NCBI RefSeq assembly: GCF_037975245.1
Contig: NC_092571.1
Location: 7,358,501 to 7,422,500, forward strand
Length of the DNA: 64,000 bases
Origin: Apostichopus japonicus
Taxonomy: Eukaryota; Echinodermata; Holothuroidea; Aspidochirotida; Stichopodidae
Direction: 5' to 3'
Within the stretch, counting starts at the first letter, position 1. Each line of letters begins with the position of its first letter. Shown in pieces: positions 23,145 through 35,469 of the stretch. The notes beneath the pieces were generated by a model. That model had not been told where the DNA came from and searched no databases. It saw nothing but the letters and a program-made list of their open reading frames with translations. The translations under genes were made by a program, and so were the position numbers.

Positions 23145-24586
23145 GAAATACAAGATCGCGGACAGCAAAACAGTCCGAGATATTGAAAAAGAATGCGCAA
23201 ACATCTCTGAGAAACTGAACATTAGCGACAGAATACCCAACACAGCCGTACGCCCTACCTTTATCGCTGTCAAGGATCACAAAGAGAACTTCAAGAACAG
23301 TGTTAAATGTAGACTCATCAACCCCACGAAAGCCGAAATAGGGAGAGCAAGTAAGAAAATCCTTGACAGGGTAAATACCGACATCCGACGAAAAATAGAA
23401 GTGAACCAATGGAGAAACACCTCCTCTGTCCTTAAATGGTTCACCGAGCTCCCAGAAATGAACAGGTTATCATTCCTCGTTTTCGACATAGTGAACTTCT
23501 ACCCTCAATCACTGAAGATCTCCTCAACAAATCTCTAGCATGGGCCAAGAATTACAGCCCCATCCGCAAAATTTACCACGAAACAATAATACATGCGAGA
23601 AGATCAGTGCTGTACGACCATGATGGCAAACCCTGGGTGAAGAGAGACACCACAAAGGAAATTGCCGTAACGATGGGGGCTCATGATGGTGCAGAAATAT
23701 TTAATGATAGGCCTCTACATATACTACACCAACTAGAAGCGGAGCTAGAGGTGGCCAGCGTTAGTCTTTACAGAGATGACGGCCTTGCCGTCATGCGAGG
23801 CTACTCTGGAAGACAGGCAGACCGCACCCGCAAAGAGCTGGTCAAGATTTTTCAGACGCATGGACTTAACATCACGGCCCAGACGAACCTAAAGTCGACC
23901 AACTTCCTTGAAACAACCCTGGACCTAGAATCTGGAACTCACAAACCATACAAGAAGCGCAACGATAGGCCGCTCTATACACGTCAAATCTTACCACCCA
24001 CCCACCATCACCAAACACATTCCTACGGCAATTGAAAAGAGGATTTGGGAACTCTCGTCGAACGAGGGAGTCTAAAGCATAGCAGCATCGCCCTACAACG
24101 CAGCGCTAAAGAAAAGCAGGTACGAACGTACCATCTCATACGACAACGAGGTCGACGGGGGCGCATCAACAACATCCAAGAAAAAACGAAAGAACCGCCT
24201 GAGGAAAATCACGTGGTTCAACCCACCATATATAGTAGGAACGTGGAAACCAACGTGGGTTTCTCAAACTCATAGATAAGCACTTTCCACGTTGGAGCAA
24301 GCTGTGGAAAATCTTCAACAGAAACATAATAAAAGTGAGCTGCAGTTGTATGAAAAACATGGATTCTATCATTAAGTCCCACAATGCCAGAAAAATGCGG
24401 GCAAACAACCCAACAGCAAATGCCACGAAAACTTGCAACTATAGAGATAAAAGAGCCTGCCCTCTGCTTGGAGAGTGCTTAGCCGATTCAATTTTATATA
24501 AAGCCATCGTCACATCCGGTCCCGATTCATGGTCATACGTTGGGATCACCGGGACTATTTTAAATCTAGGTACCGCAACCACCATA
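23145..24586 (+). pseudogene. Penelope-like element, reverse transcriptase and first half of GIY-YIG
   Basis: Translation, with frame shifts, reads TAVRPTFIAVKDHKENF, KCRLINPTKAEIG, SFLVFDIVNFYP, then the catalytic box LYRDDGLAV, THGLNITAQTNLKSTNFLE, and later KITWFNPPY, DKHFPRWSKLWKIFN, a Cys-rich knuckle (CNYRDKRACPLLGECL) and YKAIVTSGPDSWSYVGITG, where GIY-YIG begins. It stops after FKSRYRNHH at a (TA)n tract. Frame shifts near 23503, 23690, 23985 and 24240 make it non-functional. The motif set is that of endonuclease-bearing Penelope-like elements, in which RT and endonuclease cooperate in target-primed insertion. Confidence 0.8.
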
Positions 24587-24626
24587 TAGTATATATATAT
24601 ATATATATAACCGCAACCACCATATA

Positions 24627-24672
<46 letters not shown>

Positions 24673-24683
24673 ATATATATAGG

Positions 24684-24718
<35 letters not shown>
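24587..24718. repeat. (TA)n tract with a duplicated element end
   Basis: The last ~22 bp of the Penelope-like part (CCGCAACCACCATATAGTA) occurs twice, at about 24569 and 24609, separated by a TA run, followed by a longer TA tract to about 24718. Confidence 0.85.
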
Positions 24719-24720
<2 letters not shown>

Positions 24721-24860
24721 CTATTTACACTGCGGCCATTTTAATTTTCATATTCATATTTTAAGGGTTTTGTAATTTTGTTGTCATTGTAAAGCACTCT
24801 TGAACATGCTTAAGCATGACAAGAGCGCTATATAAGTCTGGCAAATAAATAAAATCCTTT
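24719..24860 (+). repeat. LINE 3' end
   Basis: Contains AAAGCACTCTTGAACATGCT and AAGAGCGCTATATAAG followed by AAATAAATAAA, the structured 3' tail usual for CR1/L2-type LINEs. Same strand as the LINE at 19330-22240 and probably its 3' UTR, separated from the ORF by later insertions. Confidence 0.55.
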
Positions 24861-27122
24861 AAATTTAAACAAGTCTATCCAGTGGACCACAACGTAGCAC
24901 AAAAGGCAATAATAAAGACATAATTAAATAGCGAAGAAGCGAAACAATATATTAAAAATACGCAAAAGTAAAAGTAAGAGCACCCTACTTGGTAGTATTA
25001 AAATGCTCCTGTAACAAACAAAACAGACAGCAGTCATATGCCCCTTATGAACAACAACAAACAAGTTACGATCAACTTTACCCACCTAAACGTTAGCCTA
25101 AAAAGGCAGCTTTTACCCCAGTGCTCAGACTAAGCTATCTCTTCATCCCCGACAAAAACTGAAATAGCGCCGACGATTTTTAAAAGTATACTTATGCAGG
25201 CGCTACTAAACGAGCAGTTAATCCCATGGCCTTCATCCACCGCCCTGCAGAATCTGATTGTGAGTTGATGACAAACCTAACTAACATGCACTGTAGCTAG
25301 TTCTTGCTCTACCCCTACACCAACCATCTGTACATTAAACACATCCTAGGTTTAATTATATACCACTTTACTAATAACCAATAGGAAGACTCACCGTTCA
25401 CGGCAGCTTCACCCGGTGGGCTTTTCGCTGTGTGCAGGCCGACAGTACACGAGGAAACAGAACATTCTCGTCTTGCATTAACCTTGTAACATTCAAAAGG
25501 CACGGCAAATCAATAACAACGTTTACTCCGGAAATCATTATCTGAAACTCCCAACAACACACACTAAATGAACATTCGAGCATTCGAGACTTTAAGAGTC
25601 GACAGCCGACATAATCCCTATGTTACATCATATCATATTTACAGAATAAGCCTGTCGGTGTACAATGATCTAGAGAGGAAAACCCACAGAACTATAATCT
25701 GCTACCATGTTTGGCCTTCTTATAACCCCAAGTTGCAATCCTGTGTTACAATTTGATATGACAAACATTTTCTTAGTTTTCTGGTGGTATAACTATGTCT
25801 CATTCATTCTCATTCACACCGGTGGCCAGTTTGGATATTTCCCCCAAGAAGATGTTAACTTATATAGGTACTACAGTGTTCCAAATTGAATAGAGAAAAT
25901 AAAATCTCAACAACTTCATATCAATCTTCGTTTTTTTAACTCCACATTTTTTCGACTATTTGTTTGAATACTTTCCATATGAAAAGTGGACACTTCGATA
26001 ATAAAGAGTCGATATTTGACTTGTTATAACATTTTTATAGTGTTCATATGAAAATTTGACTATAACTTTTCTAAATACCGTTTAAGATATTTGTTTGTAT
26101 TGAAATATCAACTGCCGTGTATGTGAACAATTTGCCGTCTCTCATCACACTCGACAATTTCATCTCAAAACGTCCGCTATATTCACACCTATTTAACTTT
26201 TCTGGCCCTTAAGGATCAGATTCGTAACAAATATGGTGGGGTTGGTAATACAAATGGGAAGGGGGGGGGGGCGCGTTCTTCTTCGCCAGAATAAAATGAA
26301 ATGTGCGTCAGCAGTCCCCCGACAGACACGATACTTTAAGAAATCTTAATGTATGTAAATAAACGTGTTTAACCGGTACAATCTATAAACATGTTTTTAA
26401 ACATTTTAACGTTGCTTACCACTATTTCACAAAGAGGAGGGCACTGATTAGTAATATGTTCACAATGAAAATTTGTCTGGAATATATGGCATATTTTGAT
26501 AATGATAATAAAATGTGTCAAAGCGTAAAATATACCTTTCATGTTAAAATGTATCAAACATCATCAATGGAGCTAAAAGAACTTGATTCAAACGGTGATA
26601 GCTTTACAGGTACAGAATATGATGAACTTCGTTACACAGAAGATCGATTTGAAGTCTTCGTTCAGCTTATTTCTGGTGATCTTGGCGATATTGTTAGCTT
26701 CAGGGTTTGTTTCTGTTATCTCTGAGCAAAACAATTACAGGATAATAAGTAAATCAATCTTGACAAGTTTTAAACTAACCTGTCACATGTAGGACTTTTA
26801 AGACAAAATCTTCCTCATGGTGCGCTTAAAAACATGTTCTCAAGGAACATGAACATTTTGAACTTTTCCTCTGTTTATGGCAAACACAGTATTTATATAT
26901 ATATATATATATACATATATGTGTTTATGTATATATATATATATATATATATATGTTTATGTATATATATATATCTTCTATATATATCTTCTCTGAAATG
27001 TCCTTCGTCTTACCTTGGCGAACCGGCACATTTCAACTATTATAGTTATATTTTACTGAAATTACAATTGTTATTCTTTTCTTTTAAATCCGAGATTCTT
27101 TTATTTTATCGTTTATACACAG
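24861..27122. other. Intron 2 of the SLC16-like gene, 3' part
   Basis: No element recognised except a G-run at about 26261-26272 and interrupted (TA)n tracts at about 26893-26990, shortly before exon 3. Confidence 0.5.
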
Positions 27123-27938
27123 GAATTGGGCTTGGTATATCTGTTCTGCCTTCGGTGATGTTGCTGCTAAAGTTTTTTGGGCCGAACGAATTTCCAATTG
27201 CTATGTCAGTATTCGTAATGTTTGAAAACGTAGGAATCTCAATTCTACCAGCAGTGTTGCAAATCTTACGAAACCAATACGGTCTACAAAACTCTCTGAT
27301 TGTTTTTGGGGCTGTTGTGTGGAACACAGTGGTCATGGGAGTAGCTGCTAAAGAGCCGCACATTGCTACTAACTACGTTGCCGATGAAGCCGTCTCAGAT
27401 GCAGAGGGAGAGGATACTCCGTCTTCAAAGAAAAATCAAGAAGCAGAGAACATGTTTCAGAAAGTGAGATTAGAGATGTCTTCCTTTCTCAAACATAAAC
27501 ATGCCCTAATAATAATTGTGATTGAGAGTGTTAGTCTTTATCTATTTGTTTCCTGGGCTCTTTTTCTTGTCCCAGTTGGTAAAACGTTTGGCTTTTCCGA
27601 TTTTGAAGCTGTCAGCCTCTCTTCGTTTGGTGGTATCGGTGGGTTGATTGGCAGAGTAGTGGCGACATTAATGTTTTACTTCCAAAAAATGAATGCTGTT
27701 ACATCGAGTTTCGTCCCTCTCCTCGCTACTGGAGTGACTCTCCTTTTGACCGTGATGTTTCGCAGTTATTACCTCGTCTCGGGTGTTGTCTTTATATGTG
27801 GTATGAGTCAAGCGGTGGTTTCCTCCGGTATGTACGGATTGATAAGCACTATGGTTTGTCCTCGACATTATAAAGCCGCTCTGGCTGCGGAATGTTTCCT
27901 TGGTGGTTTTGCCATGCAACTATCTGGTCTGATTTCAG
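27123..27938 (+). CDS. SLC16/monocarboxylate-transporter-like, exon 3
   Basis: 272 codons from acceptor TTTATACACAG to donor TTTCAG|GTATGT, phase 1 at both ends. Starts GIGLGISVLPSVMLLLKFF (helix 4), continues through helices 5-6, a hydrophilic central loop rich in acidic residues (DEAVSDAEGEDTPSSKK), then helices 7-11 (VIESVSLYLFVSWALFLVPV; FGGIGGLIGRVVATLMF; VSGVVFICGMSQAVVSSGMY; FAMQLSGLISG). The split into six plus six helices with a long middle loop is characteristic of SLC16. The helix-5 motif of the family is weakly conserved (FFGPNEFPIAMSVFV), so the substrate cannot be predicted. The open frame extends upstream through a (TA)n tract, but that part is intron. Confidence 0.88.
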
Positions 27939-28697
27939 GTATGTAACAAAGTAAAAATATGAGATCAATAGAGCTTCACATCAATATTTAACCATATGTA
28001 TATATTCATTAGATCTTTGTTTGTCTATTTGAGATCTTCTCGGCGTAAAGATTGAAATTGCAATCTTTAAATTTGAATTATTTTGATGAATATGATCATG
28101 CAGTTCATCTAGTGGTAACACTCCTGTACCAATGAATCCTATTCAAGAAATGTATATTGTGTTACTTGTAAAAAAATTGCTAATGAAGGAACTTAGTTCG
28201 TTTGTGATTAAACTTACTGTATGTTAGAGTTGATGGGTTACTGTAGTTAAATGACTCTTTTGAAATGAACTGTGTAGTTGGTTGTCAATTATGGAGGGAT
28301 AGATTATGGGAAATGGTTTATTCGGCCACATCATAGTGAGGAATATTTCATATCTCTGTGCTTTTCGGTGCAGTAGTCATGAAAGCCTCCTTGAAACAGC
28401 TGTTTCATCTAATTATATTTCTTTTGGAGCTATGTCAGATACATCCCTTTAGCTCATGCACGATGTTTGAAGTATGACTTTAATGGTTGCATGCGTGACC
28501 AATTAACTGACAACTGTATCAATTTGCTGGTAAACTTGTTTTACTGTCGTTTACAAGGTTTTTTATTGTTTAAGTTTGATAAGTATACCTTGGAGAGCTT
28601 GTTTCCTGTAAGCTGTTTGGCGCTCCAATTATCAGCATTGCATTTATTAATTGTTTCCAAAGGATAAACTCAGTCTTATACTTTTTCTTCTTTATAG

Positions 28698-28840
28698 GAT
28701 ATATTCGAGACCTCACGGGATCAGGAATTTACGTCTTCGTATTGAATGGTGCCATTAGTGTGTCATTAACTCCTGTTGCAATATTATGGGCATTCAACAG
28801 CAACCCTAACTTGAACTGTGAAATACCTTACCGTCAGTGA
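28698..28840 (+). CDS. SLC16/monocarboxylate-transporter-like, exon 4 (stop)
   Basis: Acceptor TTCTTTATAG, then GYIRDLTGSGIYVFVLNG and a final helix (AISVSLTPVAILWAF), a short hydrophilic tail and TGA at 28838-28840. G-x-x-x-D-x-T-G before the last helix is the usual SLC16 motif (GxLxDxTGxY). The cytoplasmic tail is very short, about 15 residues. Confidence 0.85.
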
Positions 28841-31800
28841 TAACTGCTATGATCGTTTCCATCTCACCAAAGCAAAGCTAAATATCAAAAGATCACTGGT
28901 CATAACATTCCGTATGTCCTTCCGCAACTTAAGCATGCATGTTACAAGACATTCTTACCGTTACCATGGAGATATGACACGGTTATTACTCCGATATATT
29001 ATCGATATTAAGTGAATGTGCGTTTCGTCAAATGAATAATAGAGAACTATTGCACCAGTGACGCGCACATGATTAGGTATAGGGGCATGAACATTTATGT
29101 AAAGTACAGAGGCTTGTCAAGGATTTAATAAATGAAGTGGTTAGGCATTGGTGTCGTTGAAGTTAGCAAGTAAGGTTGAAAGGAGTGGATAAATGGTCTA
29201 AGCCTTCCCTACTGAATGTAAAGTACCCCTTCCCGACCGATACTAATCACGATAGCCCAAAGACGCCAAAGCAATAAAAGAATTGCACCAACTTTTCGGC
29301 AGATATTATGCTGCAAAAAGAGCTTCAATAAAATTTTTATCTATATATTGGCTGTATTAAAATATTCCCCAATGACTCAGTCAATATCTTCATCCTCATG
29401 CTCGATTGAAAGTATTTGGTAATCGATCAGGGCGAGTATTGTATGTAAAAAAGAAAAATAATTGACTTTAAATCCGGGTGCTTTATTGTTTTTCGATCCT
29501 ATTCGCATTCCACTGTACTCTATAATAGTCATGTATGCTACTTCAGCGGTATATATATAAGTACAATGTGTATATATAGGCAGTAAGAAGATGAAGAAGG
29601 CATGCATGCATGTGAATAGATATCATAAATAACAACTCGCAGCATTATTTCATATTAGTCGGTGTGCACACCAGTAAGTTGTTTGCAACTGTCACATCGT
29701 CATTTCGATATTTGACACATTTATTTGCTTTCTATGATCATCATGTAGCAGTTGTGAGCATCAGGTTCTAGTAAATGTAATAAATCAAAAGTATTCGGAT
29801 GGACAAGTACTCATGATCGGTTCTCGGAATGCCACTGTGAAGTGCTGCACTTATAGACACTGGTACTCGGAACTCGGATCCAAGAAAGCAGTACTCGCAC
29901 TATGGTTCTTGATACTCAGAGCCTCAAGTACTCAGGAGACCTTGGTACTCAAATAAAAATACTTGACTGCAACACTGTTAATAAATTCGTCTAAACTAAC
30001 TACATTTCATGGTGTCCTTCCAATCTGGTTGTTGGACTCGCCTGGTGCAGATTCTCTAAGACCTAAGAGGTTAATTTCTGTACCCATTTTAACTACCAAA
30101 TTGTGCCAGTACGGTACCTATATTTTGTATTGGATCCAAGGTGTAGCCTTTTAAATGCAATAGTGTGTTGGGGTGACTTCAATACTCCTACAGTCATAAG
30201 AAGTCACTTTTTGAAAATGGTGAATCTTTTTTAATTCTGTGTTAAATAACCTTTGAACAAGGGCTATTGTTTTAATTTTTCATGCAGGATATAGTTAAGT
30301 ATATCTGTGCCAAGATTGACTGAGGGAAAGATCTAATTTAGTATGTTATAATACAATAATAACATACTGATGTGGTAACTTGACAGTATGACAGTTTACA
30401 TTAAGTGAACGTCAACCTGAAAAGTTAACCGTCTGGAAGTAGTCCAAATTTACCTACTGAAGTGACTTTTTTGAGTCATAATCATGTTTATGTTTGGTTG
30501 TTGAAGAGTATTAAATCAATTACTGATGGTCTAAAATCTAGAGGATTGAAGCATTATAGACCAGGACACGAAAACGTTTAGTGGTTATGCTGCCTATACA
30601 TATTCATGGTGTGGTAAGTCATACATGTTAATTTACATGAACGTGCACTTGTGCACACCAAAATAAAGAGGAATATCTACTGACTAATGCAGCAACATTT
30701 AAAGAAAGGCATCAGGAATCAGCTACCATGCTGACAAAGCATCAACCGTTTAATTCACTGGTAAAAAATTTAAAGTATAGAATTGTTATATTCATTCCTA
30801 TGTGAAATATACTTTAGATACATATTATGTGACTAAAAGGAAATTTTCTGTTACCAATTTTGAGTATGCAAATCCCTTTAAGATTGTTATTCTAAACTGA
30901 GAGCTCTACACGACATTGTTTATAATGCACTGGGAAATACTTTTACTATCTTAAAGTCATCTGGTATAAATATGGTACAGGCCTGAAGTTCTCGTCACTT
31001 CTTCTCTTCAACCTCTTTACAGAATACAGTTTTCGTATGCTGCTCATGGGAAGCCTAAATTGGTCTCAAATTAACCATATGATCATGCTCTTCAACATAA
31101 AAGCCACAAAATACCAGATCCTGATTGATAACGTGTTAAAAAAGTTGTTCTCCTGCTGCTCTTTGACACTTTTCCTGAACACACGAGAGAACACTCGAGC
31201 GGCTTGATAAAGACTATCATAGGAGTATGCTACCCTATCACGAGTTTTGATAGAATGACAATAACGCAGAGAGCTCCTTTAGGTTTCAAAAACATGAACA
31301 GTGTAGCAGTCTAATGTAAAACTACGGTTCATTAATATATGTACGTCTATGTGTTTTATATACGCTAACAGTTTCATTGTTAGTCCAATGAGTGTTCCAA
31401 TGTCAAATCCCAAACTCAGATCCCCCTCCCCCCCACCCAACTTGTCCCTTTTGGCAAATAAGACAAAAAATGAACAAACCTAACATTTATTGTACTTGCA
31501 CCTTAATTCCTCATATGGCTTCCCTTCAGCATATATAGGCGACGTCCACCATCATAGTGCTCTTGCGCGCTTGCGTATCATCAATTACCTGTGTAAAACA
31601 ATGTATAACCAGAGCTTATAAAGTACCGTAAACTCCCAGTTTTTCCATAGAAAGTTAGTTTACTTAATAATTGTTTTAAATTTCTAATTGTAAATTTTGG
31701 AAACATGAGAGCTCAAATTTAAGCATGTTTAGACGCAACTTACAAGTCCCGGGAAGTGACATTTCCGGTAATCTGAGAGGCATTTTTGGCAAAACAATTC

Positions 31801-32860
31801 TTGCTGCGCTACTCGCCAAGTGATGGTGGCGCTCCGCTTAGATAGTGTCATGATGCTTTCTATATAATATCTCTCGATGTTTCTCAACTGCTCCCGAGAT
31901 ATTCTACCTAGGTTACGACCCTGAAGTATCTTTAGTTTTTATGATTCCGATAAAGTGAATATGCCCAGTCTATCTTAATTTAAGTCAAACATTTGTCAGA
32001 TTTGACTTATGTGAAAATATATTTATGACTGACGTATCAATTCAGGGACTAAACAAAGGCAAACTTGAAGATTACTGGATTTGAGTTCGCCCGCCGTGGC
32101 TTCGTCTCAGGACCCATCCCTCAGGGGCTTTAAGGCGAGCCCATGGACCCACCCCGATAAATGCTTTGCGCCAAGAAACTTGCGAACTCCTTCAGCTTTT
32201 CGCTCAGTCGTTAATGTCTCCCGCATTTCTATTCGGATGGACGCCCCAGATTATGTTCTTTAGGTCCATTTCATTTTAATCGGTTTACTATTTTCGAGGG
32301 AGAAACATAGGGAGAAAAACACTCCATCGATGACAGAATACAAGATGACGGAACGATATTACTATATCCCGGATAACAGTTGCAAGTTGACTTTTTATTT
32401 GAAATGAATTCGTATGATATTCCTGACCTATGTAGAGTACTTTATGCTTACAAGTTGAATATTAAGATATCTCCGCTTTCCCTTGCTATATTGTAATTAA
32501 GGGTTATTATTAATTAATTAATGTAAGTAATAATTTACCCGGTGTTTGCCATCAACTATCTCCAATTATTTGTTGACATCAACAGATTAAAAGGAACTAA
32601 GTCAGATTTGGACTAAAAAAAACTACACACATACACATCTACACACAAACTGTTGGATTAGGCTAAAAACTATACGTGAATGAAAATATCAATACATGAT
32701 CTCACAAAAAATATACAAGATATGTCCAAATGTGACCCGTCTCTTTAATTTAACAATTAATGGACAATACATTTACATGCGACTTTCTATAATGGTATTC
32801 AAATTGCTTGTTACATTTAAAACTGAACTGAAACGGCGCTACATTCCCACGAGTACAGGC
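28841..32860. other. Intergenic DNA; degenerate GTACTC-rich repeat
   Basis: No supported gene. 29800-29965 is rich in imperfect GTACTCGGA/CAAGTACTCA units and ends TTGACTGCAACACTG, which could be a transposon end, but no partner terminus was found. A C-rich run lies near 31420-31435. A 60-codon plus-strand frame at 32081-32263 has no recognisable domain. Confidence 0.4.
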
Positions 32861-32989
32861 ATTCACTATCTATGACAGTGCAAATTATTGCAAATTGGAA
32901 AGTGAAAACATCGAAAGTATTTAGAGTGATCAGACATATATGGAATATCGCAAGACATTTCCATAATATACTCTCCTTGCACATGCATT

Positions 32990-33078
32990 TGTTGTTGTTT
33001 TTTGTATGGGATCATTTTCAGAAAACTGTCCTTCTCGTCGACGTAAATTCTTCTATCATTTGTGTTATCAACTGTCAT
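32990..33078 (-). pseudogene. Fragment resembling the cytoplasmic tail of Ig gene A
   Basis: Minus strand reads RRIYVDEKDSFLKMIPYKK, matching the GRIYVNEK region of gene A's tail, and DNA matches are clear (GAAGAATTTACGT, then GAGAAG, then TGAAAATGAT). It lies about 320 bp beyond gene A's stop. It could be an alternative tail exon or a relic of another paralogue; no clean acceptor was identified. Confidence 0.4.
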
Positions 33079-33396
33079 TTGTTCTTGCTATTTCTTTTGG
33101 CCTTCCTATGTTCACATTTACACTAATTTAATTGTAATAAAGCTGCTGATTGAATGCATTCGGTATTTTCCCATTACAAACACCGTCAGACTAATTCAAA
33201 TGAAATTCATTTAAATTCAATCGAAACCTCAACCATATCCCCAAAAAAGCACTAAAAATGACAAAAACAATACACAATTATAGACCTATAATTCTAGCCA
33301 ACATCAACAAACATTGTTTACTAACACGTTTCCTAATATTCACGATATTATACTTTTCACTTTGGTGTTATAAAATATGTTTGCCCTCAAAATGTT

Positions 33397-34629
33397 CTAC
33401 GACTGAGTCTCGTACACTGAATTGTGTACGAGTACAGAATCATTTTCTGAGAGTTGCATCTCAATCTTCTCATTCACGTAAATTCTTCCACCAATTCCAT
33501 CAATGTCTTCAATTTCCGATCTTTCTGCGTCACATGTGAGCCTTTTGCTGTGCAAAATTACATAAATGACTCCAAATATAATCACTAAAGTGAGTATAAA
33601 TGATATAATAATGATTATTATTTTGCGATATCCTTTTTCAATGGTTCGGTGAATGGTGAACATCTTAGTGATATTCTTTGATCCTGCGACTACTCTGCAT
33701 TTGATCGAATATTGATCTTCTACTTTTGTTTCATTTTTAAAGCTAATGGTAAGTTGCATCGTTTCATATCCGTTAAATGAGTGAGACAAGTTGGCATTGG
33801 AAATGATATTTCGGCTTCCAGATAAATCCCATTCGATTGATGCTTGTATTCGAGGAAATGTACTGCACGTAAGACTTAAGTTCTCTCCTTCAATAACATT
33901 TACAGTCTGAGGCTCTACCGTTACTTGTAAATCTTCGTATACAGTAATATTTGGAATTGAGATACAGTAGTCCTTGTCACTGCCATCCTTATTACACACT
34001 AATCTGCTGTTGTTATACCGTGTAGATATATTTTGTATACGTCTCAACACTACATTCTCGTTATTATCTATACATATGGGCTGCACGGTGATATTTTCAT
34101 TTTCAATTGCAATGTATATGTCAATAGCAATGTCTTTAGGACAGTATAAATCAACGTTCTCTCCTGCAAAAAAGATGCCGTCAAATCCATTTAATAGAAC
34201 ACATTCATTCATCTGACGGTTCACCACTTGAAGACGTGCGTGTAGTTCATACTTCCAAAACACCAATTTAATAAGACTATACCAAGGGAAATGCCAAGTA
34301 CATGTATATACAGCTGAATCCGATGTATTAAGATCTAGAATCAATAACTTATACTCTTCCTTGGAGGATAAAACTTGATAGCGTTCGTCGCTTGCTTTTA
34401 GGTTACCACCTTGAAGTAACAACTGAGTGTGTGGATCTTGCCCTTTCAGTATCTTAACATTCTTAGCTCCTTCATAAGGGTTGCATGTCAGAACAACGGC
34501 ATCCCCGGTGTACGCAAAGAATCTTCGTTCCATATCAGAATGACTGGTATTGAAACACAGGGTTCCTTCTCCATAGACAGGCAGAATCGAAAAGCTCAGT
34601 AATAAAATGACTGAGAGAAAACGTTCCAT
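33397..34629 (-). CDS. Ig gene A: single-exon type I membrane receptor with three Ig-like domains
   Basis: 410 residues from ATG 34629 (MERFLSVILLL), preferred over ATG 34641 because copy C starts at the equivalent Met and the signal peptide then begins directly. Signal peptide about 1-21. Domain 1 (about 25-130) is V-like: VVLTCNP and DSAVYTCTW. Domain 2 (about 135-235): DLYCPKD and SRLVCNK. Domain 3 (about 238-332): NLSLTCSTFP, IEWDLSG and YSIKCRV. Transmembrane segment near 338-362 (IIIIIISFILTLVIIFGVIY). The cytoplasmic tail of about 50 residues has IYVNE (a Y-x-N motif of the type bound by Grb2-like SH2 domains) and VYETQS. At least nine N-glycosylation sequons. No introns within the Ig domains, unusual for animal Ig genes. 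Family not recognised; role as a cell-surface immune or recognition receptor is inferred. Confidence 0.82.
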   Translation of the reverse strand: MERFLSVILLLSFSILPVYGEGTLCFNTSHSDMERRFFAYTGDAVVLTCNPYEGAKNVKILKGQDPHTQLLLQGGNLKASDERYQVLSSKEEYKLLILDLNTSDSAVYTCTWHFPWYSLIKLVFWKYELHARLQVVNRQMNECVLLNGFDGIFFAGENVDLYCPKDIAIDIYIAIENENITVQPICIDNNENVVLRRIQNISTRYNNSRLVCNKDGSDKDYCISIPNITVYEDLQVTVEPQTVNVIEGENLSLTCSTFPRIQASIEWDLSGSRNIISNANLSHSFNGYETMQLTISFKNETKVEDQYSIKCRVVAGSKNITKMFTIHRTIEKGYRKIIIIIISFILTLVIIFGVIYVILHSKRLTCDAERSEIEDIDGIGGRIYVNEKIEMQLSENDSVLVHNSVYETQS

Positions 34630-34699
34630 GGCGAAATACACTCAATCAGTACAAATATTTTGACCTTGTGCCAAACCTCCCAACACTCTTTTCAGTTCC

Positions 34700-34710
34700 T
34701 GTATAAATGT
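34700..34710 (-). promoter_or_regulatory. Possible TATA box of Ig gene A
   Basis: Minus strand reads ACATTTATACAG about 70-80 bp upstream of ATG 34629, a plausible core-promoter distance for a short 5' UTR. Confidence 0.35.
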
Positions 34711-35469
34711 TCCTTGATAAAGGTGGGAATCTTTACTGTGTAGATGAAATGATTGTTCTCATGTATAATGCATGAGTTTCGATTTGTGGATAGTCTAAGC
34801 TGTTGAAAAGAAATTTCACTTTCAGTTTATCCCAGTATAAATTCAAGCTATGTATAAACAGCATACGATTTATATAAGTGGACATAAGTCATCACGCACT
34901 TACGTATCGTTTTCGAGATCTCTAGAGTAAGGCAGAATATGTCATCAAAACGGAACGAGCATTGTTGGATACGTGCGGCAAATGCCTACACTAGAATTAC
35001 GACCTTACTGTTTTCGAACCTCTGGACTACGGAATGCCATACGTATCTAAAATGTCCAAAGCAATATAATATAATATTAAAGTCTCCAGTGTAACTGCGC
35101 ATTACAACTTTGTATACAGTGAACACCTAGGACTATGAAGTCACACCATGTGGTCCAAATATCGAGCTTTTCTATTGGTATGTCGAAAACAAATTCAGCT
35201 TAACAATACCTTCTTTGGCGTTACGTTGTATTAACTGACAACATGCTTACCATTGTGACAATATTTTATTACAACAGTCTTCTGTTTTGTGAAGTAAACA
35301 ATTTACAATATGTTAATACAGGACAATTACCGAAAGTTTTTCTTTTAACATCCCTACGTAAATTGAGTGGTCTCGCCCTGTCCAGAGGTGTTGAAAATAT
35401 TCATATATTGACGAGTGGGCAAATAAGTTTACGTACGAAAGTATGTACAATATGCACATGCACTTAGTG

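Noticed and set aside
26834-27122. N-terminal extension of the exon-3 frame of the transporter
   Set aside because: Contains a TA tract and precedes a good acceptor; the phase-matched exons 1 and 2 supply the true N-terminal part.
29800-29980. GTACTC-rich repeat ending in TTGACTGCAACACTG as a complete DNA transposon
   Set aside because: Only one possible terminus is visible; no matching opposite end or target duplication found nearby.
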